A DNA stretch of 64,000 bases from assembly GCF_029223195.1 (NCBI RefSeq), contig NZ_JARHUF010000004.1:1-64000 (forward strand), in the 5' to 3' direction. A program made the translations under genes and the position numbers. Under the pieces are notes generated by a model, which saw only the letters and a list, made by a program, of their open reading frames with translations, had not been told where the DNA came from and made no database searches. The stretch comes from Vibrio sp. CAU 1672. Lineage in GTDB: Bacteria; Pseudomonadota; Gammaproteobacteria; Enterobacterales; Vibrionaceae. Numbering within the stretch: position 1 is the first letter of the stretch; the number at the start of each line of letters is the position of its first letter. This document shows, piece after piece, positions 8,308 through 13,949 of the stretch.

Positions 8308-8781
8308 TCATCGAAATGCCGATGGAGAACAATCCGCGAGCGCGGCGAGTGCTCTTTTGGTTGGCGAGGGGATGGCCTGTGCTTTGAATTGACGAAGGCG
8401 GAGATGGATATTCTGGGTCTGAAAGGTTTGAGTGGAGAGTGCCAGTGCTGGCTCAAATAAGAGAAAGCTGGTGAGTGCGTTTTGGATCTCGTCGTCGTCA
8501 TAAATGAGTAGGGTCACCACCAAATCGGCGCGTTGTGGATGAGTTCGCAATCGTTCAATAAAGGGGATCGGCACGAGACATTGGTAATGCTCAGTGGTGG
8601 TGGGCCGTGTGACGGGGATCGGGTGACAGTCGAGGAGGCGCTGTAGGTGGTGCACCGAGATAAAATCGAGCGATGGCGTTTGCGTTAACTGAAAGCGATC
8701 GTCTTGCGTTAATGAATGGAGTAATGGATGCCGTTGAAGGCTAAGGGTGGGTAATCCTATTTTCTTTAGTTTTGGTCTCAT
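8308..8781 (-). CDS. Unknown 157-aa protein, first gene of the recombinase operon
   Basis: The first gene of the four-gene operon, with GGAG 7 bases before its ATG. The product is basic at the start (MRPKLKKIG) and has no signal peptide or membrane segment. The middle, from ISVHHLQRLL through EHYQCLVPIPFIERLR to ADLVVTLLIYDDDEIQNAL, has a rhythm that faintly recalls ParB/sulfiredoxin-type domains, but the signature residues are not there, so no family is claimed. Being first in an operon of recombinase genes, it could be a DNA-binding auxiliary protein (compare TnpC of Tn554 or Srap of SE elements), a regulator or a directionality factor. Whether it is a real gene is well supported by ribosome-binding site and spacing; the role is unknown. 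Confidence 0.55.
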   Translation of the reverse strand: MRPKLKKIGLPTLSLQRHPLLHSLTQDDRFQLTQTPSLDFISVHHLQRLLDCHPIPVTRPTTTEHYQCLVPIPFIERLRTHPQRADLVVTLLIYDDDEIQNALTSFLLFEPALALSTQTFQTQNIHLRLRQFKAQAIPSPTKRALAALADCSPSAFR

Positions 8782-9050
8782 TATTTCGCTCCGCTTTCTC
8801 TGTCAGTGAAACACGAAATGTCTACATGTTGGGTGTGTGGCTATGGTCTGATCGATATATGGTGCTCCTGTGTATTTTTTCATCATAATCACATTTCATA
8901 GGTGGTTGAAATACGTTTTGAACTAACCTCTCACTTATTGTGAGAATTTGGAAGATTGATCTCAAAAATAATAAATTGATAGAGAAAGTGATTTAAATGG
9001 TTGAATAGAACTGCCTTTGGGGATCAGTTCGCCTGGAGCGGCAGACAGCG
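8782..9050. promoter_or_regulatory. Upstream region of the recombinase operon
   Basis: No gene is seen in these 270 bases. They must contain the leftward promoter of the recombinase operon and probably the right border of the inserted element, because a normal attC site begins at about 9051. A short hairpin TCTCAC-TTATT-GTGAGA lies near 8932-8948 and is a candidate operator. A border repeat matching the 2577-2612 palindrome was not found by eye. Confidence 0.35.
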
Positions 9051-9174
9051 GTATACAAAGCGTTTAAGACAGATTCCCAACGCTTGGCAATTTCGGTTTG
9101 GATCGGCTTTAGTGTTTACAGCACAATAGGTTAGGCACAGTGGTGGCGTTGCTCAACTTAACGCCGCGTCTAGC
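9051..9174 (+). repeat. Integron attC site 1 (type A)
   Basis: A VCR-like cassette recombination site of about 124 bp. It shares with the site at 11342-11470 the stretches GCTTTAGTGTTTACAGCACAATA and CGTTGCTCAACTTAACGC, and the left part AACGCTTGGCA. The right core reads GCGTCTAGC instead of the usual GTTRRRY, so it may be a weak site. It closes the cassette into which the recombinase element seems to have been inserted. Confidence 0.7.
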
Positions 9175-9196
9175 CGTCATGGAGCTTGCTATACTC

Positions 9197-9220
9197 AAAG
9201 TGATAGAATAGTGTCACTTT
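9197..9220 (+). promoter_or_regulatory. Operator palindrome before the Phd/RelE cassette module
   Basis: A perfect inverted repeat AAAGTGA - 10 bases - TCACTTT lies 24 bp before the antitoxin start, next to a TATACT hexamer. Antitoxins of the Phd/YefM family bind such palindromes to repress their own operon, so this is the probable autoregulatory operator of the module that follows. Confidence 0.55.
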
Positions 9221-9243
9221 AGTATTTCTTTGGAGTAGCTCTC

Positions 9244-9501
9244 ATGAAAGTAGAACTAGTGACATCACTCAAACGCCAAGCAACTAAGATCCTTGCCGAA
9301 CTTCACGATACTAAAGAGCCAGTGTTAATTACCGAACATGGTAAACCATCGGCATACCTGGTTGATGTTGATGATTACGAGTTTATGCAAAATCGTTTGG
9401 TGATTCTGGAAGGGATTGCACGAGGCGAACGCGCATTAGCTGACGGTAAAGTTGTGAGTCACGATGAAGCCAAGGACAAAATGTCGAAATGGCTGAAATA
9501 A
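9244..9501 (+). CDS. Phd/YefM-family antitoxin (cassette 1)
   Basis: An 85-residue antitoxin of the Phd/YefM type, expected to neutralise the toxin encoded next and to repress their promoter. The N-terminus carries the Phd DNA-binding fold with the typical EPVLITEHGKPSAYLVDVDDYE stretch (residues ~27-47), and the charged C-terminal tail (GERALADGKVVSHDEAKDK) is where such antitoxins bind their toxin. GGAG precedes the ATG. It overlaps the toxin gene by 13 bases, as usual for this class. It is carried on an integron cassette, closed by the attC at 9809-9937, in the same direction as that attC, so it needs its own promoter far from the integron promoter. Confidence 0.88.
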   Translation: MKVELVTSLKRQATKILAELHDTKEPVLITEHGKPSAYLVDVDDYEFMQNRLVILEGIARGERALADGKVVSHDEAKDKMSKWLK

Positions 9502-9791
9502 TCTGGACTGAGCCAGCGCTATCTGACCTCAATGATATCGCTGAATACATCGCGCTTGAAAATGTTGTAGGTGCAAAGCCATTGGTTCAAACGATCTTCT
9601 CTAAGGTTGAACGCCTAGAAGCTTTCCCTGAATCGGGTCGCATTTCGCCCGAACTAGAACATTTAAGTTATCGTGAAGTTGTAGTTAATCCATGTCGTGT
9701 TTTCTATAAACAAGACGGTGACAAAGTATTTATTCTGTTTGTTATGTGTGCTGAGAGAGATTTGCGCAAGTTCCTGCTAAGTAAGCAATAA
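9489..9791 (+). CDS. RelE/ParE-superfamily toxin (cassette 1)
   Basis: A 100-residue toxin of the RelE/ParE superfamily. The N-terminus (IIWTEPALSDLNDIAEYIA) is the ParE-type helical hairpin, followed by LEAFPESGR and YREVVVNPCRVFYKQDGDKVFIL strands that make the barrel core. Whether it acts on gyrase (ParE-like) or on ribosome-bound mRNA (RelE-like) cannot be settled by eye; the AEYIALEN opening favours ParE. Together with the overlapping Phd-type antitoxin it forms a complete stability module that would penalise loss of the cassette. The attC site begins 18 bp after its stop codon. Confidence 0.88.
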   Translation: MAEIIWTEPALSDLNDIAEYIALENVVGAKPLVQTIFSKVERLEAFPESGRISPELEHLSYREVVVNPCRVFYKQDGDKVFILFVMCAERDLRKFLLSKQ

Positions 9792-9808
9792 TCATTTGAG
9801 AATGAGCG

Positions 9809-9937
9809 GCTAACAAACTGTTTTAAGAGTGATTCGCAACGCGCGGCATTTTTACTATGCGTTGAATTTAGTGATTAAGGTGGTATGCGGAAGCTTAGGT
9901 ATTGCGTGCCTCACATCACCTTAACAAGGCGTTGATA
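9809..9937 (+). repeat. Integron attC site 2 (type B)
   Basis: A clear VCR-like site of about 129 bp. It starts with the inverse core GGCTAACAAAC, has the common AAGAGTGATTCGCAACGC left arm and a TTAAGGTGGTATGCGGAAGC middle, and ends in the core AAGGCGTTGAT. Close copies lie at 10589, 12055 and 13598. Confidence 0.88.
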
Positions 9938-9979
9938 ACACAGAATCAACTTCTTGTTCAAAACGGTTAGTTGAACTAT

Positions 9980-10000
9980 TATTTGTACGTTATTTTGTAC
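9980..10000 (+). promoter_or_regulatory. Repeat operator before cassette 2 antitoxin
   Basis: TATTTGTACG and TATTTTGTAC lie in direct repeat just before the antitoxin start and are flanked by TTAGT and ACTAA. Position and repetition suggest the binding site for the autoregulating antitoxin. No firm -10/-35 pair could be assigned. Confidence 0.35.
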
Positions 10001-10015
10001 TAATCGGAGTTCAAT

Positions 10016-10297
10016 ATGAGTCGTATTCATTTCGATCAAGATATTCAGCCTTTGTCTGAGTTTCGTGCTGGTGTCGCTTCTTACATCAAACAAATCAATG
10101 AGACTCGTCGTCCATTGGTTATTACGCAACGTGGTAAAGGTGTTGCTGTTGTTCTCGATGTTGCGGAGTATGAAGCAATGCAAGAGAAAATCGAATTACT
10201 GGAAGAAATGCGCACAGCAGAAGCTCAATTAGCTTCTGGTCTTGGTGTTTCCAATGATGATGCGCGTGCTCAAGTACTGGCGCGCATTAAGAAATGA
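10016..10297 (+). CDS. Phd/YefM-family antitoxin (cassette 2)
   Basis: A 93-residue antitoxin with the Phd/YefM fold. After a short lead (MSRIHFDQDIQPLSEFRAG) comes the signature NETRRPLVITQRGKGVAVVLDV and a VAEYEAMQEKIELLEEM helix, with an acidic-to-basic tail for toxin binding. It is preceded by CGGAG 6 bases before the ATG. Its stop overlaps the start of the toxin by ATGA, indicating translational coupling. The sequence is clearly different from the cassette 1 antitoxin, so cross-neutralisation is not expected. It belongs to the cassette closed by the attC at 10589-10717. Confidence 0.88.
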   Translation: MSRIHFDQDIQPLSEFRAGVASYIKQINETRRPLVITQRGKGVAVVLDVAEYEAMQEKIELLEEMRTAEAQLASGLGVSNDDARAQVLARIKK

Positions 10298-10581
10298 AAG
10301 TAGTCTGGTCTCCATTAGCGCTTCAGAAGCTAGGCGATGCAGCGGAGTTTATTTCTTTGGATAATCCACCTGCGGCAGAGAAGTGGGTAAACGAAGTTTT
10401 TGATAAAACTGAACTACCTGGAAGTAGGCCTGAAATGGGGCGGTTTGTCCCTGAAATGCCCCATACGAACTATCGCGAAATCATCTTCGGTCACTATCGT
10501 CTTATCTACAGCTTAAGCCACGAAATTCGTGTACTAACAGTTCGTAATTGTCGTCAAATTTTATCGGAAGATGACGTGTAA
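10294..10581 (+). CDS. ParE/RelE-family toxin (cassette 2)
   Basis: A 95-residue ParE-type toxin. It opens with KVVWSPLALQKLGDAAEFIS, the helical hairpin typical of ParE. It continues with RPEMGRFVPEMPHTNYREIIFGHYRLIYSL, where the conserved Gly-Arg and Tyr-Arg positions of the family are present, and ends with the VLTVRNCRQIL strand. Family members poison DNA gyrase or cleave mRNA; ParE-like activity is the better guess. It shares a four-base overlap with its antitoxin. The attC inverse core begins about 8 bases after the stop codon, the usual compact cassette architecture. Confidence 0.88.
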   Translation: MKVVWSPLALQKLGDAAEFISLDNPPAAEKWVNEVFDKTELPGSRPEMGRFVPEMPHTNYREIIFGHYRLIYSLSHEIRVLTVRNCRQILSEDDV

Positions 10582-10588
10582 AACTGTG

Positions 10589-10717
10589 TTATAACAAACT
10601 GGTTAAGAGTGATTCGCAACGCGTGGCATTTTCACTATGCGTTGTGTTTAGTGTTTAAGGTGGTATGTGGAAGCTTAGGTATTGCGTTGCTCACCCCTTA
10701 GCAGGGCGTTCTCCAGA
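10589..10717 (+). repeat. Integron attC site 3 (type B)
   Basis: Same family as the site at 9809. It begins TTATAACAAAC, carries the AAGAGTGATTCGCAACGCG left arm and ends with GCAGGGCGTTCTCC. About 129 bp. Confidence 0.87.
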
Positions 10718-10725
10718 GGAAGCAA

Positions 10726-11004
10726 TCAATCCATAGGGAATTTTTGTTTCTGGTGGAGTACGCGCATAATTCGAATGATATCGCCATCAACCCAATATGG
10801 GGCGATCATCGATATCTCGGGAATAATGAGCAATCGCCCACGAATACCATCTCGTTGCACACCTATCAGAGGCTGCTCTAGTAAGTTTTCTACTTTTGCT
10901 TCAATGAGGTTGTCAGTTTTCTCTGCTGCATCAGGGTTGAAGTCATAGAGAAACTCAAAGATCTTTTCGCGATCATTAAGTGACTCTTCTTCCCATAAAA
11001 TCAT
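10726..11004 (-). CDS. ParE/RelE-family toxin, reverse-oriented cassette 3
   Basis: A 92-residue toxin with the ParE/RelE plasmid-stabilisation fold: ILWEEESLNDREKIFEFLYDFNP forms the helical start, and GVQRDGIRGRLLIIPEISMIAPYW and RIMRVLHQKQKFP supply the later strands with the conserved arginines. It is transcribed opposite to the attC sites, as many toxin-antitoxin cassettes are, so its promoter is inside the cassette on the right. It overlaps its antitoxin gene by four bases. The toxin stop lies within 10 bases of the preceding attC core, leaving almost no non-coding DNA on that side. Confidence 0.85.
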   Translation of the reverse strand: MILWEEESLNDREKIFEFLYDFNPDAAEKTDNLIEAKVENLLEQPLIGVQRDGIRGRLLIIPEISMIAPYWVDGDIIRIMRVLHQKQKFPMD

Positions 11005-11285
11005 TGCTTACCTCGATTGCGGATCCTGGCTTTGCGTTCTTCCATTCGAGATTTAGCAGTTTGGTGTTCAACGAAATCCGCTTTTCCTGAGTCGAGCTTC
11101 TCAAATGCTAGGTTTACTTGTTCAGTTAGCCATGCATCGTGAGATAATGTTTTTCTTTGTTGTTCAGCGAGTTGCTCAGTAAGTTCACGGCAAGCATCAC
11201 TCAGTGTGCGACCTTGGCTTTCAGCCATTTGTTGAGCTAGGCGTTTTGTTTCCTCATCAACACGAAATTGAATTCTAGTGTCCAT
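11001..11285 (-). CDS. RelB/DinJ-family antitoxin, cassette 3
   Basis: A 94-residue antitoxin of the RelB/DinJ type. The N-terminal ribbon-helix-helix reads DTRIQFRVDEETKRLAQQMAESQGRTLSDACRELTEQL, which binds operator DNA as a dimer. The charged C-terminal part (TAKSRMEERKARIRNRGKQ) is suited to wrap the toxin. The start at 11285 was preferred to one 30 codons upstream because the family begins at this methionine and the extra residues would come from attC DNA. It is the first gene of a two-gene operon and overlaps the toxin gene by four bases. Confidence 0.85.
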   Translation of the reverse strand: MDTRIQFRVDEETKRLAQQMAESQGRTLSDACRELTEQLAEQQRKTLSHDAWLTEQVNLAFEKLDSGKADFVEHQTAKSRMEERKARIRNRGKQ

Positions 11286-11341
11286 GATGTATCCCTTTGT
11301 TGGCGTGTGTACAAATGTTAGCACTGGGCTTTGAGATGGGC

Positions 11342-11470
11342 AACGAACAAGTAAGCGTTCCAGACGGCTCCTCAATGCTTGGCATTTTTGGTTTGTTTCA
11401 GCTTTAGTGTTTACAGCACAATACTTTAAGTGCAGTGGTCTGCGTTGCTCAACTTAACGCAGCGTTGCCG
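11342..11470 (+). repeat. Integron attC site 4 (type A)
   Basis: A site of about 129 bp resembling that at 9051. It begins near AACGAACAAGTAAGCG, includes AATGCTTGGCATTTTT and GCTTTAGTGTTTACAGC, and ends in the right core GCGTTGCC. Type A differs from type B in nearly the whole central part. Confidence 0.8.
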
Positions 11471-11473
11471 CAA

Positions 11474-11767
11474 TCAGTCATCTAACCTTTTCATAGCTTT
11501 ACGGTAAACGTCGCTACGTTCGCGTTTTCCGACTGATAAGACGGTTACAATGATGACATCGTCTTCAACTTTGTAGACGAGGCGGTAGCCCGATTGGCGC
11601 AGCTTAATTTTATACATGTTGTCAGAACCAGAGAGCTTTGAAGCCGGAACATGTGGATTTTCTAAGCGCTCGATTAGCTTTTTCTTAAATTGTTGTTGCA
11701 GCGTCGAGCCAAGCTTTTTCCACTCTTTGAGTGCGCTCCTTTTAAAGTCGAGTTTATAGGTCATCAA
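11474..11767 (-). CDS. relE: RelE-family toxin, cassette 4
   Basis: A 97-residue RelE toxin, predicted to cleave mRNA in the ribosomal A site. It has the family hallmark FKRSALKEWKKLG at the start, then LQQQFKKKLIERL, the central MYKIKLRQSGYRLVYKVED strands with the conserved Arg and Tyr, and the VLSVGKRERSDVY C-terminus. This is the RelE type common in Vibrio integrons. The start could be the first or second of two tandem ATGs. It overlaps the antitoxin gene by 14 bases and is read against the attC direction. It ends four bases from attC site 4. Confidence 0.9.
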   Translation of the reverse strand: MMTYKLDFKRSALKEWKKLGSTLQQQFKKKLIERLENPHVPASKLSGSDNMYKIKLRQSGYRLVYKVEDDVIIVTVLSVGKRERSDVYRKAMKRLDD

Positions 11768-12002
11768 TATTTACCGAAATGCTCTCTTCAGAATCACGCT
11801 CTTTAGCAATAGTTAGTAGCTCAAGATCTTCGAGTCTGTCCATCATCATTTCGTACGCTTCGGCAGGTACGCAATAAAATGCTGGCTCATTTCGGTTTAG
11901 TACAGCAACAGGTTCGCCGTAAGCACTAGTTGCAACTTTCATAGGGTTAGCTTTCAACTCAGTAATACTTGCAGCAACATCGGCTAAAATTCTAGTGGTC
12001 AT
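11754..12002 (-). CDS. relB: RelB-type antitoxin, cassette 4
   Basis: An 82-residue antitoxin partner of the RelE toxin. The N-terminal half (TRILADVAASITELKANPMKVATSAYGEPVAVLNRN) carries a Phd/YefM-like DNA-binding fold, followed by YEMMMDRLEDLELL and an acidic tail ending SVNIDDL that should bind RelE. The promoter and operator lie to its right, where ATGACCAATATAAAGACCAT carries a repeated GACCA element within 35 bp of the start. It is first in the operon and is closed on the right by a broken attC. Confidence 0.87.
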   Translation of the reverse strand: MTTRILADVAASITELKANPMKVATSAYGEPVAVLNRNEPAFYCVPAEAYEMMMDRLEDLELLTIAKERDSEESISVNIDDL

Positions 12003-12054
12003 ATAATAGGTCTCTTAAATGGTCTTTATATTGGTCATTTTAGCCTCGGCCAAG

Positions 12055-12142
12055 CGGTATAACAAGTTGCTTAAGAGTGATTCGCAACGCGTGGCATTTT
12101 TACTATGCGTAGAGTTATGTATTTAAGGTATTATTATGCGGA
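12055..12142 (+). repeat. Truncated attC site 5 (type B)
   Basis: The left two thirds of a type B site are intact, from GGTATAACAAG through AAGAGTGATTCGCAACGCG and TTAAGGTATTATTATGCGG. It then breaks off where the IS1182-like fragment begins near 12142. The right core GCGTTR is missing, so the site should no longer recombine. Confidence 0.75.
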
Positions 12143-12375
12143 ATGGCATTGGATGAGATTTTACACCCATCAATAGCAAACATGTTACGGCCGATGAGGC
12201 CTTGTTCATCGCATATCATCAGGACTTGTGTGAACAGCGGTTCAATGGTATCGCTCATCTGAGCGATGAATGCCGCGATGGTAGTGAAATGTGGCCTTTC
12301 ATCGCCAGATAGACACATGAAGGTGACGTTGTTGATGCACGCCATTTCAATGCGCCGACTCGACTTTGCATTTCA
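12143..12375 (-). pseudogene. IS1182-family transposase fragment
   Basis: On the minus strand the sequence reads SRRIEMACINNVTFMCLSG, then HFTTIAAFIAQM and GLIGRNMFAIDGCKISSNA. This is the conserved N-terminal-to-middle part of IS1182-family transposases (roughly 75 codons). It lacks the start, the catalytic C-terminal half and the inverted repeats. Its left edge is exactly where attC site 5 is cut, so this insertion, or a deletion that followed it, fused two cassettes. The right edge is near 12375, where the frame to KSSRRIE ends. Confidence 0.7.
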
Positions 12376-12742
12376 CTAGTCGAGAGTATGGCGCCGAGCT
12401 GGTTGGCTATGAGATCGGCAAATTCTTCAACCAGTGCCGGTTCTGCCTTTTGACAAGTGGTGCTGACCTGACCCCTCTTCTTGGGCGATTAACCATAAGC
12501 GCTGAGTTATGGCTGCAGCGTTCAGAAAGCTTTGGCAGTAAGTTTCGATGTGCTGTTGGATCTGCTAAAGATCTTGAAAGGTAGGCATTGCACACCAACC
12601 GAGCGTGGGTATCGGGACAGAGTTCAATGAAGGTAGGTGACGTCTAGAGGAAACACGTAAGGCTAATGGAATTCCGGGTGAGTATTAAACAGCGGAATTT
12701 TGCAGTTTAGATCGTGTTAGTGTGCTAAAGGCTAGCAGTTAA
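12376..12742. other. Unassigned spacer in the integron tail
   Basis: These 367 bases contain no convincing gene. One minus-strand stretch reads EPALVEEFADLIANQLGAIL (about 12378-12440), which looks like part of a real protein, but it is broken on both sides. The rest has short open frames with no family features. The DNA probably consists of pieces of lost insertion sequences or cassettes. Confidence 0.4.
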
Positions 12743-13240
12743 CTAGCCTAGGCTTGCTCTAACATCTGCAATGGTGATGAAGAGTTTGTTTTCAGCGTCT
12801 TGAAAGGCTTGAAAGCCATAACGCTCATAGAAATGTTTTGCACCGTCTTTGGCATCAACGATAACAACTGGAAACGCAACGCTATCACTAGCAGCTAATA
12901 GCTTTCGGAGTGCGTCGATGAGCAGCCACTCACCAAAGCCTTTCCCTTTGTATCGGTCATCGACAGCAAGACGAGCGATGAGACTACCAGAGGTCGATGA
13001 TTGGTGTTTCTTTTGTAACTTATCGGGTAATGCCTTTAAGTCAATTGGTGTCATTGTTAGCGTGTAAAAGCCGATGATATGTGAGTTGTCGTTATCATCT
13101 TCCAAAACAAACGTTCTGGTGTTGTCTTTCTTTGCTTGCTGACTCGCCATTACTTTTAAATAATTACTGAGAGCTTCAATACCACAGTTGAATCGGTTTC
13201 TATCGTGTTTAGCTTTATCTAGAAGTACCGTATTCATCAT
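12743..13240 (-). CDS. GNAT-family acetyltransferase toxin (TacT/AtaT-like)
   Basis: A 165-residue Gcn5-type N-acetyltransferase paired with a DUF1778 antitoxin. Such toxins acetylate aminoacyl-tRNA and stop translation. The acetyl-CoA-binding motif is visible as RLAVDDRYKGKGFGEWLL (near residue 92), followed by FYERYGFQAF, which holds the usual active-site Tyr. The start region FNCGIEALSNYLKVMASQ is typical of the toxin subgroup. It overlaps the antitoxin gene by four bases and is read against the attC direction. The cassette starts in the unassigned DNA on the left and ends at the attC near 13598. Confidence 0.9.
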   Translation of the reverse strand: MMNTVLLDKAKHDRNRFNCGIEALSNYLKVMASQQAKKDNTRTFVLEDDNDNSHIIGFYTLTMTPIDLKALPDKLQKKHQSSTSGSLIARLAVDDRYKGKGFGEWLLIDALRKLLAASDSVAFPVVIVDAKDGAKHFYERYGFQAFQDAENKLFITIADVRASLG

Positions 13241-13509
13241 TGAGTTTTGCTCTCGTATCGATCAGAGGCAGCTTTTAGTTTTGAGTTCTGTGTTGCAGGG
13301 CGGTCTAAAGCTTCCATGAGCAACATAGCATCAGCTTGGCTCAGTTTTAAAGCCTGTTCACGTTCGATGACTTGTTTAGCCTTTTCAATTGCAGCACTTA
13401 GAACAAATGAGTTAATACTAGACATACCAGCGATCGCGGCAGCCTTGGTCAGTAAATCTTGTGTATCGACATCAACTCTAGCGGTGATGCGAGGCAAAGT
13501 AGTAGCCAT
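13237..13509 (-). CDS. DUF1778 antitoxin (TacA/AtaR-like)
   Basis: A 90-residue DUF1778 antitoxin. The N-terminal ribbon-helix-helix begins TLPRITARVDVDTQDLLTKAAAIAGMSSINSFVL, and the C-terminal part (LSQADAMLLMEALDRPATQN) matches the region that blocks the toxin's acetyl-CoA site. GGAG precedes the ATG. Two palindromic operator-like sequences lie upstream. It is the first gene of the module and overlaps the acetyltransferase gene by four bases. Confidence 0.9.
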   Translation of the reverse strand: MATTLPRITARVDVDTQDLLTKAAAIAGMSSINSFVLSAAIEKAKQVIEREQALKLSQADAMLLMEALDRPATQNSKLKAASDRYESKTQ

Positions 13510-13524
13510 AATGTTATCTCCTGT

Positions 13525-13600
13525 TGTGTCAAAATGTCACATGTTTATTATGGTCTCGAGGCGTGCAATAAGCAAGTTCTGTGTCATTTTGGCACACATG
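13525..13600 (-). promoter_or_regulatory. Twin operators of the DUF1778/GNAT module
   Basis: Two related, nearly palindromic boxes lie upstream of the antitoxin: TGTGTCAAAATGTCACATG (13525-13543) and TGTGTCATTTTGGCACACA (13580-13598). Spacing and symmetry fit binding of ribbon-helix-helix antitoxin dimers and conditional repression. The outer box directly touches the start of the attC site. Confidence 0.6.
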
Positions 13601-13714
13601 CAAACATTTAAGAGTGATTCGGCACGCTTGGCATTTTTACTATGCGTTAGCTTTAGTGGTTAAGGTGGTATGCGGTAGCATCGGTATTACGTGCCTCACC
13701 TTAATTGGGCTGCA
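13598..13714 (+). repeat. Integron attC site 6 (type B, degenerate ends)
   Basis: The body matches the type B sites (TTAAGAGTGATTCGGCACGCTTGGCATTTTTACTATGCGTT split over 13605-13648, then TTAAGGTGGTATGCGG). The left core reads ATGCAAAC and the right end GGGCTGCAT lacks the GTT of the core. The stop codon of the ccdB remnant lies inside its right end. Confidence 0.7.
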
Positions 13715-13949
13715 TGCCAGTAATCAGAAAGTCGATAGCAGCTATGATCTCGTTTTTGAATGTACTTAATTCGTTGACTGGTTCACGTAGAATTTTGGTA
13801 GGTACGCTTGCCATTTGGTGAGTCAAAATAACGAAGTCACCCTCATCAATATGGATGATAGGACAAAGGTGACTTGGTGCTTTGTTCTCTAGTAGTTCAA
13901 CTGGCGTTAGTGGGATGACTAGTCGGGTGTTTAGTGTGCCAAGCAGTTC
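13701..13949 (-). pseudogene. ccdB: 5'-truncated ccdB toxin gene
   Basis: About 80 codons encode the C-terminal four fifths of a CcdB gyrase poison: LNTRLVIPLTPVELLENK, then SHLCPIIHIDEGDFVILT and MASVPTKILREPVNELS, ending FKNEIIAAIDFLITGMQPN. CcdB proteins are about 101-105 residues and start with a QFTVYKN-like strand followed by VDVQS; here a TAG interrupts the frame just where DVQS should be, and the upstream DNA is unrelated. The C-terminal Gly-Ile/Met that contacts gyrase is kept, but the missing start makes expression unlikely. No ccdA antitoxin is present on the right, where it would lie, so loss of the antitoxin must have followed or come with inactivation of the toxin. Confidence 0.8.

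Noticed and set aside
12366..12584. Possible 72-residue gene in the integron spacer
   Set aside because: The frame crosses from the end of the IS1182 fragment into unassigned DNA and looks composite.
9051..13714. CRISPR-like array suggested by regularly returning similar blocks
   Set aside because: The blocks are ~125 bp, spaced 600-1500 bp with genes between, and have integron attC core sites.
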